NCBI RefSeq assembly: GCF_031755915.1
Contig: NC_083383.1
Location: forward strand, 3,600,001-3,664,000
Direction: 5' to 3'
DNA length: 64,000 bases
Source: Ziziphus jujuba
Lineage: Eukaryota > Streptophyta > Magnoliopsida > Rosales > Rhamnaceae
Shown: positions 49,479 through 61,988 of the stretch, in pieces
Layout of the letters: each line of letters begins with the position of its first letter
Numbering within the stretch: the first letter of the stretch is position 1
Notes under the pieces: generated by a model
Databases searched by the model: none
What the model saw: the letters and a program-made list of their open reading frames with translations, nothing else
Told to the model about the DNA's origin: nothing
Position numbers and translations under genes: made by a program

Positions 49479-52400
49479 AGAAATGGAGAAAATGAGGACA
49501 ACTGTCATGTTTAGTGCGTTCTGCGGGCTTGGTGGTGGTGATGATGATTATAGGCTAAAGAGTGTTCCATACTTATTACTTTCATAGTTATGATTTGGAG
49601 TTGATTGAAAATGGCTCCTCAAGAACAAGAAAAAAAAAAAAAAAAGGTAAAAGAAAAAAAAAAAAAAATGAAAGAAAGAAAGAAATAAAAAGCAAAGTTC
49701 TGGGCTACTATCTATAAAGCTAAGTGCTGTTAAGACAACAAAGTCACGGTGGAAAGAGAGGTCATAAAAAGGGGATTGTATAACTTCTCGCTCACCTGTT
49801 CAATTGGTTGTTTTTTTTCCCCCCATATTTTTCATTCTTTCTGATAATTCTGTTTTTCTTTCTTTCTTTATTTTATTTATTTTTTTTTCTGAGAGGATGG
49901 GATGGGAGTGTTTCCTGTTGCAATGCAACCCTACCGTTTGATTGGGTGCTTGGGATGCTTTCTAGGTGTCATTGAAAAGGCTGAAAGCAATGTGGAGTAA
50001 GGCAGGGGAAAGAGAAGGGGGAGAGAGAGGTCTATTTGTGTGATTTTAATGCATCTTTGTTGCATGTTGGCCAATGGCCATCAAAAAAGTTAGGAAAGGT
50101 GAATGTGATGGGATTTGTTTGAATGTTTGGGGGTTGCCTCTCAAGGCGGGCCCTTCTCTTTTCCCTTTGAAGCTCTGGTTTGGCTGTGTGTTGAGGGGTC
50201 ATTGGAGCCAGAAGACTCTGTCTGTGTTTAGTACACAATGGATGGAAGAGGAGATTTATTATATGTTGTATCTAGTCCACATTTCGTGAGCAATTGAGTT
50301 CCTAACATGGATTTTGTATGAATGATGGGATAGTGATATATCTGAAAATGAAAGATTAGATATTAAAAACATTCTTGGCAAGCAAGTTTACAAAATTATA
50401 TCATTTATTTGAAGCTTATTAATATTCACCTAATTTTGATATTGAATTTGCGCTTTGATTTAACGTTTTGCAGTTCACAGGCTATTGTGGTCAATGCAGA
50501 CCCCCTTTTAACTGTAAAAAGAAAATTTTTTTCAATTAAAAAAAAAAAAAACTCTCACTTTTACTTGTTTTTTAGCATATGCTCCAGTCATGGTTACAAA
50601 CTCATGGAAAGCAATACAGCACCATTCAACAAAAGTAAATAATAATAATAATAATAATAAATAAATAAAAACAAAAATAAAAACTAGTTCCTCTTTATGA
50701 TATTTGTCTGGAAGCCAAGATCTGTGCTAGATTAGGTGGACGTCCTAGCAAAGATGTCATTAGATGACTGGTTGGCGATGTTGATAACTTATTTACACAA
50801 AGGACCAAAAGAGATAATTTCCTTAGCTGTGCAGTCAAAAACATAACAAAGTACATGGTGTCCTTTCTCTGAACATTGGGGTACCCCAAGAGCAGGAGTC
50901 TACCATATCTGTTGAGGCTAAACAAAAAGGCATCTTGACTGGAGCCAGTTTCGCATCTCATGGTATACCATATACCCCTCCTCACTCACTCTCACAGTCA
51001 GTCACTCCTATTCTTTCCCTTTCTCTTCCCCCCTTAGCTTTTTGCTTTCAGTATGTGGGCTATGCCTCACTATTCTCTAGTCTTTTCGTTTATGGAGCAG
51101 GCAACCTATACACCCTGGATTCTATTCCTCTCTTATCACATCAAACATGGCATCCTGTGGGGTTCATTTTTCACCCATTTCCCACTTTGCCCTTTAAACT
51201 CCAACTCTCTACAAACAAATAAACAAATAAATAAATGCCACCGTCTAAGAATGAATTTTTTTTTTCTTTGTAATTTACTATAGGGTGGTGCGTAGATTAG
51301 TTATTGGATCTATTGGGAAAATACAAACCAAAGTTCCATATCGATAGAAAATACAAAAAAATATATATTATTCATTTCAAATGAGCTATTTCACTTATAG
51401 TCAATTGATTTTGGATTTGAATAGTATTATGTTTAGACAGAGAATTGAGATCAATTGCACTCTCATCAAGTGGTACTTAAACCAAAAAGATTGTGTTTAA
51501 TGAATCAAACGTTAGCTCCTCCTGGATTGCGAATTTGTGATAAAAGAGAATTACAGATCGATGGGCAAACTATGGATGGGACCCCATGCATTATCAAGTT
51601 GGGTGATCGCGATAAAAGAGAACCCATGATCCACTTTGTATCGAGATGGTGGGGACAAAAGGCATTGTCAGATTGGGGGTGCGAAAGGGAAAATAATTTT
51701 GGTTCGTAGTCTTCAACTAGGTTTTTCCACCTATTAACAATTGATTTTAGATTGGAAGATCGCCATAGAAGAAAATCCAATGATCCATTCCATATCGAGG
51801 TGGTGGGGACGAAAAATATTATTACGTTGAAAGATGCCAAAAGGAAAATAATTTTGATTTCTAATATCCATTTAATATCCAAATGAATGACAAAATCGGT
51901 AGCTCAAATAGTAGAGTATTTATATTTGTGTTTATGAGTGCATGAGTTAGAATTATGAGAATGGAGAATTTTGAAAAATCTCGAAATAGAATTATTTCAC
52001 CAATTATCAATTGGTTTAAAAAAAAAAAAAATCTCCGAATGGATTATTTTACCAATTATCAATTGGTTTTAAATTATAACATTATTTATATGTGAGTAGA
52101 TGGTTACAAGGTATTAAAAAAAAAAGAACAATTGATTTTAAATTATAACGTTGTTTAGACTTGAATAGATGATTAGGAGGTGCTAAAGGGCAAGAGCACA
52201 TTAGGACATTAGGAGGTGCTAAAGGGCAAGAGCACATAGTTTTGGTTCGAGGGACCATATACCATATATTATTGATTGATTTAAAATTAAAAGTATAGGT
52301 GGACTCCATAGGAGGATGAGACTGCTTGCACTGTTATTAGGACCAATAAGTTACAAATATAAAAGATTATTGGAAATCTTTCACTTGTACAAATTTACTC

Positions 52401-53953
52401 CGAAATTTTTTTATTTATTTGATTTTTTAACTAATGAATTTACTCTCAAAAACTTTTATTTATTTATTACTAATGCACTGATATGATATGAAGAAATTAA
52501 CGTGGATTTTATGGACGTTGATTGACAAGAAATAAGTAGATACCTGGCTGAATTGTGAATCATGATTCATGAACCGGGAAAGTAAATATTTTGTTTTTTT
52601 GGTGAATAAACCGGAAAGTAAGTTGGAAGACCAGCAGTCTGGATATGTCGTACTAATCTCACATGTGATTGTGTGATATCATCTCCTACTAAGGATCAAC
52701 CAGCAGTACAATTTTGTGATAAATGAAGGGTTCCACTTTGAATCCGATCGGTGATTTAAATTTATAAGTTGTCCTCTCATTATTTTGCCCTTTGGCATTT
52801 GCACACAATATTCACAGTAGTGTTCTCCTCGCCAACATCATATATGATTTATTCTCGTAAGGAAAAAAAGAGTATCCTATTAATAGATTCGTGCCTTGCC
52901 TAACCCTTTTCGTACAGTTGGATGCAAATTTATCTGTTTTTGAAACGAGACTCGATTTTATTTTATCATAATATAATTTTTCTTTCTAATAACTATCACT
53001 TCAGTTGTCTTTTGCCATCATGAGTACTTTTTGAGTTATGTACAATGGACAAAAAAAAATAATCATGAATAAATAAAAGCTAAAAAAGCCCTCCTATGCA
53101 TGCATTGCTCTCTAACAGAATAGTTTTCAAGTTTAATGGCCCGGTCAGAAGACAACATGAAGGTTCGTCCACTCCGGCTCACTCCACTGCCAACATGTGA
53201 ATAAAAACATTCAGCAAGATTGCCATGCCTTCAACAAATTTGGCAAAAGGTCGATCAATTTGGGTCACATCCACCGCGCTGCTCATTATTTATCACAAAG
53301 CTAGAATGAGAAAATTCACGTGCAAGGCAAATTTGCTACCTCTCTCTTTCTCTTCTCTCAATAGTCAAGAAGACGGATCGAATACATATTAGGACAAAAC
53401 GAACAAGCATATATTCACAGAAGTAGAGCTTTTTTCGACCCTCTTCCCAAAGCCAACCTTCTCTACGCCATGTTGTATAGACCCTTGATTGTAAGGTGAA
53501 GTAAAAATTTCAAACTTCTAGCAAGGTTGGAATAGCAGAAATATGCCGCAACAATAAGATTAGTGACAAGAAACTGGATGAGCATCCAAATACAATATAA
53601 TATAAGAGAACTTAAGTTCAGATTCAAAAGTCACAAAAGAGTCCAAAAAATCGATTCAATCATTACACCAAACTAAAAACCTTAACAAAATTCACCAGTT
53701 AAACGTTTCAATTGGTATAGTTCAAAAGAGTTAGCATGTATTCTAATACATGCTAAAAACATTGGCATTATCTACTGCAGACCATATCCATCCTCAATCC
53801 TGAATTTTGCTTACCACTATTTTACAATATGAGAATTTAACCACTTCATAAGCAATGTATCATTCTAGCGAGGTAATGAACTAACAAAAAAGTACCTCCA
53901 TTTGTGACTGAGATTGAATGAGTTAGAAATTACCTATTCTGTTTTCCTTGATC
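49479..53953. other. Intergenic region between the cyclin and ACA1-like genes
   Basis: 4.5 kb with no supported gene. It holds the cyclin 3' UTR with poly(A)-rich stretches, an AAT microsatellite near 50640-50660, an imperfect inverted repeat (about 50003-50168) and small direct repeats near 51570-51870 and 52172-52236. The open frame at 50695-50985 (minus) is not recognisable. Confidence 0.5.
52172..52236. repeat. 36-bp tandem repeat, two copies
   Basis: ATTAGGAGGTGCTAAAGGGC followed by AAGAGCACA occurs at 52172-52200 and again, exactly, at 52208-52236. The surrounding DNA also has repeated pieces of TCAATTGGTTTTAAATTATAAC, suggesting a decayed repeat element. Confidence 0.9.
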
Positions 53954-56900
53954 TCAGCTAGATCCAACAGGGATCATTTTCAAAGCTGCTGCAATTGGCA
54001 TGCCAAGGAATCCAAGGAAAATGCTAACAAACCACTGTCCCAAAGTGAGAGGAGTTGTGCTCGCAAATGTACCCAAGAATTCGATGATTATGATTTGGAA
54101 GAGGACGGTACAAGAGAGGACAGCCACAAACACATAATTTTTCATTATGCCTTTGAAAACATTTATCTTCTCCATCTCCCTGGAGCTAATCTCATTGAAA
54201 ACCTGAATAAGATGACAGCATAGCAGTATAAGTTGCATAGTCTGAGGAAATTTTGATTTGGAGAACTAATGACAAGGTAGTAATAATAGGTTGCAGCACT
54301 AACGTTAAGTAATTTCAGTGTATTCAGATCATAGAATTTATGAGAAAAATAGTAAGTTTTGACTATAACATAGTAATGCAGGCATGCCAGAAATCTTATT
54401 CGTTTTTATTTTTCATTAGAAAAAGGTAATGCACCACACCTTAAAACTTCTTCCTAGAGGGAGGTTATAACATTTGACCTAAAAGACACTTGGGTTCGAC
54501 TTCCACAACAGCTATGACCTACATTCAACGATGCAACTAGACTTTTTAATTGCTTGAGGATTTTTAAAATTTGAGGAAGAGCGCATATGATGAACCTCTG
54601 TCATTGTTAACAACTTTTGACTGAACCTATGGCCAAAAAGAAAATTCCCGCTTAGAGCTAGAGTGCAAATTTGTTAAGTAACCACATTTTCATGGAGTAA
54701 ATCCTTGATGATCCATGATTACCTGACAAAAGACAAAAGAGTTGAAAATAAGAGTGTTTAATATCAAATCAGAATCAGGGCCATCAAGCTGAAGTACTGC
54801 TTTTCCTCTTGTCTGTAGATACCATATTATTAAGAACTGATATAAAGACTGCCCCAAGATATTCCTCCACATCACATTACTGATGAAATTTCCTTTCCTA
54901 CCAACTGGTGATCTCTTCATTAAATCATCAGTGGGAGGTTCTGTGGCCAATGCAAGCGCTCCTAGAGTGTCCATGATCATGTTCACCCAAAGAAGCTGAA
55001 CAGCAGTGAGGGGAGCATTTCCTGAGAGCATATACCATTCCAAAGGGAAACGGTGGAAATGTTATGTGATTTAAAAATTTAAAAGAATAATAAGACAAGA
55101 GTTTCACGTGCAAAGTCAAAAGACAGTGGAGTTGCTTACCTGTCAAACAGGCTGAAGAAAAGTTGACAACAAGGGCAACCACATTTACCGTTAGCTGAAA
55201 CTGGACAAACTTCTGAATGTTAATGTAAACTGAACGTCCCCATTTAGCCACAGTCACAATTGTGGAGAAATTGTCATCCAGAATTATCACGTCTGCACTT
55301 TCCTTTGCCACCTAGAAAATTTGAAGCATGCTTTATCACATGACATGTCAAGAAGATTTCAAAGATTACAGGAACTAGGGCTTGAAGCCCAAAGAAGGCA
55401 CTGTGCACAAAGCACACACACAATAATATCAGGAGAGAAAGAGGCTTTAATTAAAAGGAAAATTTCAAGAACAGTGGGGCATCAGGACATCTAAAAGATA
55501 GAAATTCAAGCATTAACATAAAACTTAAAAAGGTTTTAAGCTTGAAGTAGCATAAATCATTTTTAGACTACAACTATCTCAAATTTCTTGCCCAAGTTAC
55601 CAGCCCTGTCACAGCAACACAAAATAGAGCACCATGAAAACCAAAATCTTGGTTGCCTACTTTAACCATATCCAAACTCAGCAATTGTCGTATAACAGAA
55701 ACATGGCAGTGAAGCCTTATCCAGAAATAACTAATAAGCACACAAGTATAGAGATGACGTTCCATTCATACTTGTACCTTGCACCAAAACGCAAATTAAT
55801 GAATAAATAGGTCAACTGGCGCAAGCAATTTAAGGTTTTCAACTAAATGGAGGAGTTAACAGCATGTTTTAGTATGCTATATACTAAGAAGAAAAGTGCT
55901 AGCACCTCAGTTCCAGCAATACCCATTGCCAGTCCAATATCAGCTTCATGAAGTGCTGGAGCATCATTTGTACCATCACCAGTCACTGCAACAACATCTT
56001 GGAAGGTGGTTCGTAAGTGTTTCACCAGAGTATGCTTATCCATGGGTGACGATCGAGCCATCACCTGTACACAAAATAAGGCCATACTCCAGTTAAACAG
56101 GACTCTGGAAAGCAATGAATAAACAGCAGCCATAGATTTGCAAATTCATATTGTTTATAGCAAAATATCACAATAAGCACATACATCACTAATTCGTAGT
56201 TGTGCAATAATTTTTCTTCAAAATGAGCATAATTTTCATATCAAAATAATAATAATAACGAGCATGATATAGCCCATTTTTCAGTATCTATATCAGTGAT
56301 TGCACTCCCCCTTACATCTATTATGTGTCAACAGTTTGGTAAAAATATGAAACTGTAGCAAGCTTTGGTTGCAAATGCTGAAAATTCGGTAAATTATATT
56401 TTTAAAAATCACTTCCATTTGAGAATTCAAGAATCAAACCGTTATTTTTAACCAGATACCACTGCAGCGGCCTTGCAAAACCATATATAATATATATTTC
56501 CCTCTATTGTTAATATTTAAAGAAAATTGTAAATGCACCTGAAGTTTTGGAATAATTTCATGCAATTCTTCCTCACTCTTCTCACGAAAAACTGGGCCTT
56601 CAATAGCAATACCATCGTCTGTTAAAATTCCACATTCTCTTGCAATTGCTTTGGCAGTGTTTATGTTATCTCCAGTAACCATCCTAACAGTTATACCAGC
56701 AGACCTACAAATGGCAACAGATTCCTTGACACCAGGACGAACTGGATCTTTGATACCAACAATTCCTATACATGTGTATCCCTTGATGGGAATAGGACTT
56801 TCAGCAGAAAAGTCACATGGAATTTCCATGTAGGCAAGGCATAGAGTTCGAAGAGCTTCATTAGCAAATTGTTCTATTGTATTTTTTATAATACTAAAGG

Positions 56901-59900
56901 ATGCTTGGTCAAGGGGAACAACATTACCATTTGAATCTAACATTTTGTCACATGCAGCTAAAATTATCTCAGAAGCACCTTTACTGTGCACCCGGAAAGC
57001 ACCCTCATGAAGCTCTAGAACCACCCCCATCCGCTTCTTGACAGAATTAAATGGCTCCACCTTGACAATTTTTGATGCTTGCCTTTCTGCTTGGAAATCA
57101 CCACCAAGAAGCAATCCAAATTCCAAAAGAGCAGTTTCAGTTGGTGAACCCAGTAACTCAACTCTGCCATCTTTGTTTTTCACCACTTCTCCTCCAGTAT
57201 TGTTAAATATTGATTGAAGTAAAATTCTCAAAGCAGAATCAGGAATTTCAGAGCAGAAAACAGAAGTTTTTTCAGAGTCGTCCACTTCTTTGACCTTGCC
57301 ACAAATGCAAGCTTTAACAACAGTCATGTGATTAGTAGTCAGTGTTCCAGTTTTGTCACTACAGATAGTTGTGCTAGAACCCATAGTCTCACAAGCAGCT
57401 AAATTCCGGACAAGTGCCTTGTCATTCATCATCTTCTTCATGGCAAAAGCAAGGCTCAATGTCACAGCCAAAGGCAGACCTTCAGGAACGGCAACCACAA
57501 CAATCGTTACAGCAATAGCAAAGAATTCCAAAATTTCCATTGCATCATCTCCAGACCAGTTCCATTGGGAGCCTTGTTGTAGCTTGCGAGTAAATAGCCC
57601 TTGCACCAAAACAGCAAAAGTCACAACAGCAAAAAATAAACCTATTTTCCCAATGATGGTAGCCACACCATTAAGTTTGACCTGCAAGGGGGTTTCATCA
57701 TCTCCTCCTTCACTAAGAGTTGCCATCAGTTTACCCCACTGGGTTCTCATCCCAACAGTAGTCACTAGCATCTTGCATGATCCATCCTGAACTTTAGTTC
57801 CAGAAAGCAGAAAAGGGTTCTGACTATTCACATTAACTGGTTCACTTTCACCTGTTAAACTGGATTCATTTATCAACACAGAAAATCCTAAAAGAAAAAG
57901 TCCATCGGCAGGGACCTGATCTCCAATATTGAGATGAACAATATCACCAGGAAGTAGGTCATAAATTGATATCTTTTGTCTGATCCCATTTCTGGTAACC
58001 TGGACTGTAATTTTTTTCTTCTCCTTGTCCAAATCCTTGAACTGCAAAGACTGTCTATAATCACTTGAGGCTGTGACAAAGACGACAAGCAAAATGCTGG
58101 CAACAATTCCAAGTCCATCATGGGCACCCTTTGGCCATCCTTCCATCACTATGCCAACAAGCAGAGAAACAAAAGCACAAATGCCAAGTATCATAAGGGT
58201 CATATCTTGAAGTGCTTCCCAGACAAAAACCCAGAAACCTCGAACTGGGCTTTCAGTGAATTTATTAATTCCATAAATCTCTCTTCTTTTGTTAAGCAGC
58301 TGCTCACTTGTAGGGATCCCATCATTTAAGGACGTGGCAAGTTTGCTTACGATACCCTCAACTCCATTGTGAATTTTCAGCTTCTTCACATCACGTCCTT
58401 CAACAATGGAGCCCAACTCATCAGCACAGACATCAAAACCTGCAGCTTTGACTTCCTCCGGTACAGTGTATTCACTTGACAAATTTAGACCTGCAGGCAT
58501 GGTGCCCAAACGAAAAGAATATATAGTTAATACAGAAAAACAGAACCTTGTAGTGTTTAGAAAGTAATATAAAACCTCATAATCACAAACGTTGAATTTG
58601 CTTAAAGCTTCTTACCATGGATAAACTGAAGTGCAGCTTGCGAAACCAAAACTGCGACTCTAAACTTCTCCTATCGATACCAACCAAGAAAATAATAATA
58701 ATAAAAAATAAATAAATAACAAAACAAATCACCAAGTCACCAATATAATAAGACTTAATTTTGTTTTCTTTTAACTGAAAACTTTAATTTAAGTTTTTTC
58801 ACCTGTAAAGAAGAAGTTAATAGTTACAAGATTTTTTCTGAATGAAAATGCTTGAACAGCAGAAACCCAAATGTAAACCCCATATGGAAGGACTGATTTA
58901 TATTCAAGAAAACTTCACTTTGATGTTTCTCGTTACACTACGTTTTTATCCATTAAACTAATTGATTTTTAATTATAGTTTTACAGATCATGATTTAGTC
59001 AGCAGATCTTCCAGAATAGAATTCATTCACATGTTTAAGAGACAGAAACATAGTGATATGTGCCTAATTGGCATATGGGTCCTAGTTTCCATGTGCATGT
59101 CTATCTCTAGTTACTTTCCATGCAAGAGGGCCCAGCGTCAGTTTGTTTGTAGACACAGTTGATGGTAGCAGTTAGTGGTTTCTTTATGTGCTTCTCTCCA
59201 AATACTAGTAGTTACTAATTGAGAGGGAAGTAAGTGGGTTTAGCCTATAAGTGACCTAATATCCACGTGTGTATAGTAAGTTATCTCCATGTTCTTATCA
59301 TGGGGGTAGTTATATAATACTAGTAGAATGGATTAGTAGTTACCACGAATAGGAGAGTGGATTAATTCTTTTAAGTATTGAAGGCGTGGATTGCAAAAGG
59401 GTTATGAATGAATGAAATTGACTTCCAGACCTATCTTGTTCTCCATCTTCTCTTCCCCTCTGTCTTTCTTTCTCTTAATATCTCTTTCTTGATCTAAATA
59501 TTTTGGTACATATCATTTGGTATCAGAGCATCTTTCCATGAATACCTGTGGGAAACAGATGCTGAATTCCAAAGTGAAGTTCTGGACATTTTCACAAGGC
59601 ACGAAACCAAATTTGAACGAATCAATGCGACTTTCCAGACGATTCTTACCGATCTACAAGGCCTACGTGTCCAACTAGTGCAGCAACCAGTGGAACATGA
59701 CCTTAATTCCTTCCATAAAGGGGATTCTTCACAAGTTTGTCCTACTCCTTGCTATGGGAACACCGTTGTACCTTCTATAATGGAAAGCAACTCTATGACT
59801 TCAAGTCTTCACTTAAAGAATTTGGGCTTTGAAGTCGTTTATGGGGGGTTCCACCGCCCTCCATGACTTCCCTTGTCCATGGCATGACTAATGTCCAAGC

Positions 59901-61988
59901 GATGGACGACCTCCTTCGCAATAGAAGCCAACTTCCAAAGGATTTACAACACAACCTCACCATTATGGGGATTTTGGAGTTTTTGCAGGCTCACTGATTT
60001 ACAATGTTTTCCATATGAGTTTACTCAAGATACAAGAATGTCCTATTCCTGTAGTATCTCCAATCTTGCCCCTGATTTCTGATACTGTCACCATTCTTGA
60101 GGACAAGGATGTAATAGGGGGTGGGATGATATGTACCCAATTTGGCGCATGCGTCTTGGTCTCCATGTCTGTGTGTTCTTGTATTTTACTTTCCATGCAA
60201 GAGGGGCCTGCGTCAGTTTCTTTGTAGAAGCAGTTGATAGTAGCATTTGATGTTTTTTTATGTGCCCCTTATTTTCCTCCAAATATTAGTAGTTACTTAT
60301 TCATGGGGAAGTGGGTTTAGTAGTTACTCATTGATAGGGAAGTGGGTTTAGCCTATATGTGACCTAATGGCTGTGTATAGGAGAAGTATTTATGTTTTAT
60401 TATGTAACTGTACAAAGTTATCTTCATGTTCTTATCATGGGGGTAGTTATATAATACTAGGAGAATGGGTTAGTAGTTACTATGAATTAGGAGAGTGGAT
60501 TAATTCCTTTTTAAGTATTGTAAGCGTGGGTTGTGAGGGTTATGAATGAATGAAATTGACTTCCAACCTATCTTGTTCTCTACTTTCTCTTCCCCTCTGT
60601 CTCTCTTTCTCTTTATATCTGTCTTTCTCTCTCTAAATATATCGGTACATGTCACATAACGTTAGAAGGAATAACAAATTTGAAACAGCTCAATTTGGCA
60701 GCATTCTTAAATATAGATGAATAGAAAACTGAGTTAGGACGTCACAAAACAAGCATGCCAGACCTATTTTCCACAAAAAGAGGGCTTAAATCATATAAGC
60801 TCTCCTTCTAAACTAATTAAAACGTAAAATCCATTGTGTAGATCACATTTACTGGAATATATATATGCTTTCAACATTCAGTTATTGACACTCTGCATCA
60901 AGTAAAAACTATAGCAATATTACCTATACAGGTGACTTTGTTATCCATATATAACATAATGTTTTTCATTATAAACAACAACAGGCTAAATCTTTCTACA
61001 TGCCTATAGATTTCCATTACCAGCTACCTGACGAGAGCTCAAACCATCTCAAATTGTATTAACATTTATAAGGTCTATTAACCAATTAATTGCTGGCTCA
61101 AAGTGTCATCACCTTCTCTCATTTGCTATGTTACCGAAATCGAATAGCACATTCAGGGAGAAAAAAAAAAAAAAATTAAGCTCAAAATATCTACATAGTT
61201 CCATCTATCACAACCTTCCACCAATAGTGGATGTTAATTTAAGAAACAGCTAAGAATGCAAATCTACAGAAAAAAAAAAAAAAAAAAAGCAAATTGAATG
61301 TTCAGATCACCTCAAGCGCTGAACAAGAAGAAGCTTCCCGTTACATTTAATCAATATTTGACAGAACTGATGATTAACTTAACTTTTAGTATATAGTTCA
61401 TATTTTTGCCAAAGAAGTCTTGTATTGACAACTGATGATTCATACAAAGGAAGTCAGTAATCGCAACACGGCAAAGCAAGCGAATACAATCTTTGAGCAT
61501 TAATTTATTTTCAATATTTCATTCCTTTCTTTTCTTTTCTTTTTTTCCCGATAAGCTTGACCACAGTCTACGCATAAGTGTGATGGTTTTGTTTCTTTCA
61601 TACACACATACACACACATATAACCATATATAACTTTTAAGAAACGCGTATTTGGAACAATTGCGTAGAACTAGAACTACCTTCGGACCCCTTGACAAAA
61701 ATTTCCTCGGTAACTAAAAACGCGGTGGAAGATTTATATTATATTTGTCATTTTCTTTTAAAAATCCTCGTAAATTAAAAAAACACTAAACTAAGAGCAG
61801 GTGAGAGAAACCTGATTGGAACGTCGGATAGCCTCAGCCTCGAATCGCTTAGACAGATTAGCAGTAAATCGGAATCTCCGCTTCCGATTCTTCACCAACC
61901 AGCAGAGCTTCCTCCATCTCTGAAGTGCCTCCTCCGACGAGTTCTTAGCCTTTACTTCTCCGAAGTTTTCATTCAAATAGTTCTCCAT
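53954..61988 (-). CDS. ACA1: Autoinhibited Ca2+-transporting P2B-type ATPase (ACA1-like)
   Basis: Seven exons on the minus strand close in frame: 61988-61812, 58670-58616, 58490-56539, 56064-55906, 55311-55140, 55021-54723 and 54202-53954 (TGA). They give 1020 aa, the length I recall for Arabidopsis ACA1. The N-terminal calmodulin-binding autoinhibitory region is basic and aromatic ([20 protein letters not shown], residues about 24-43). Exon 3 holds the actuator motif LTGESEP, the TM4 sequence [12 protein letters not shown], the phosphorylation site [12 protein letters not shown] (about residue 450) and the nucleotide-binding [13 protein letters not shown]. Exon 4 contains [22 protein letters not shown]5-TM10 follow ([40 protein letters not shown]). 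The enzyme pumps Ca2+ out of the cytosol and is released by Ca2+/calmodulin. P2B pumps of this clade sit in ER, plasma or other membranes, so localisation is uncertain. Intron 1 (58671-61811) is long and contains an LTR retroelement. Confidence 0.97.
59054..59515 (+). repeat. 5' LTR
   Basis: 462 bases, TG...CA ends. It shares with the 3' LTR the blocks ACTTTCCATGCAAGAGGG, GTAGTTATATAATACTAG, GGATTAATTC and ATGAATGAATGAAATTGACT. It is followed at once by the primer-binding site. Confidence 0.88.
60127..60654 (+). repeat. 3' LTR, longer by internal duplication
   Basis: 528 bases, TG...CA ends. It is longer than the 5' LTR mainly because TAGTTACT..GGGAAGTGGGTTTAG is tandemly duplicated (about 60287-60353) and because of an insertion near 60380-60415. 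Divergence between the LTRs indicates the insertion is not very recent. Confidence 0.86.

Larger units (their letters stand above)
59054..60654 (+). mobile_element. Deleted Ty3-type LTR retrotransposon in intron 1 of the ACA1-like gene
   Basis: Two LTRs (59054-59515 and 60127-60654) begin TGATATGT and end TACATATCA or TACATGTCA. They flank an internal region of only 611 bases. A primer-binding site, TGGTATCAGAGC (59518-59529, initiator tRNA-Met type), follows the first LTR, and a purine-rich tract (60116-60126) precedes the second. Flanking 5-bp sequences CATAG and CATAA look like a target duplication with one change. The internal DNA retains a gag-start-like frame ([20 protein letters not shown]) and a piece resembling the end of a Ty3 integrase ([14 protein letters not shown]). 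The rest of gag-pol is missing. It is antisense to ACA1 and cannot move by itself. Confidence 0.88.

Noticed and set aside
50695..50985. 96-codon minus-strand frame (MRRGIWYTMRCETG...)
   Set aside because: No recognisable motif, no neighbouring exons, and the plus strand has overlapping frames of similar length.
57353..57790. 145-codon plus-strand frame within ACA1
   Set aside because: It is antisense to the conserved ATPase exon 3, whose motifs are unmistakable.
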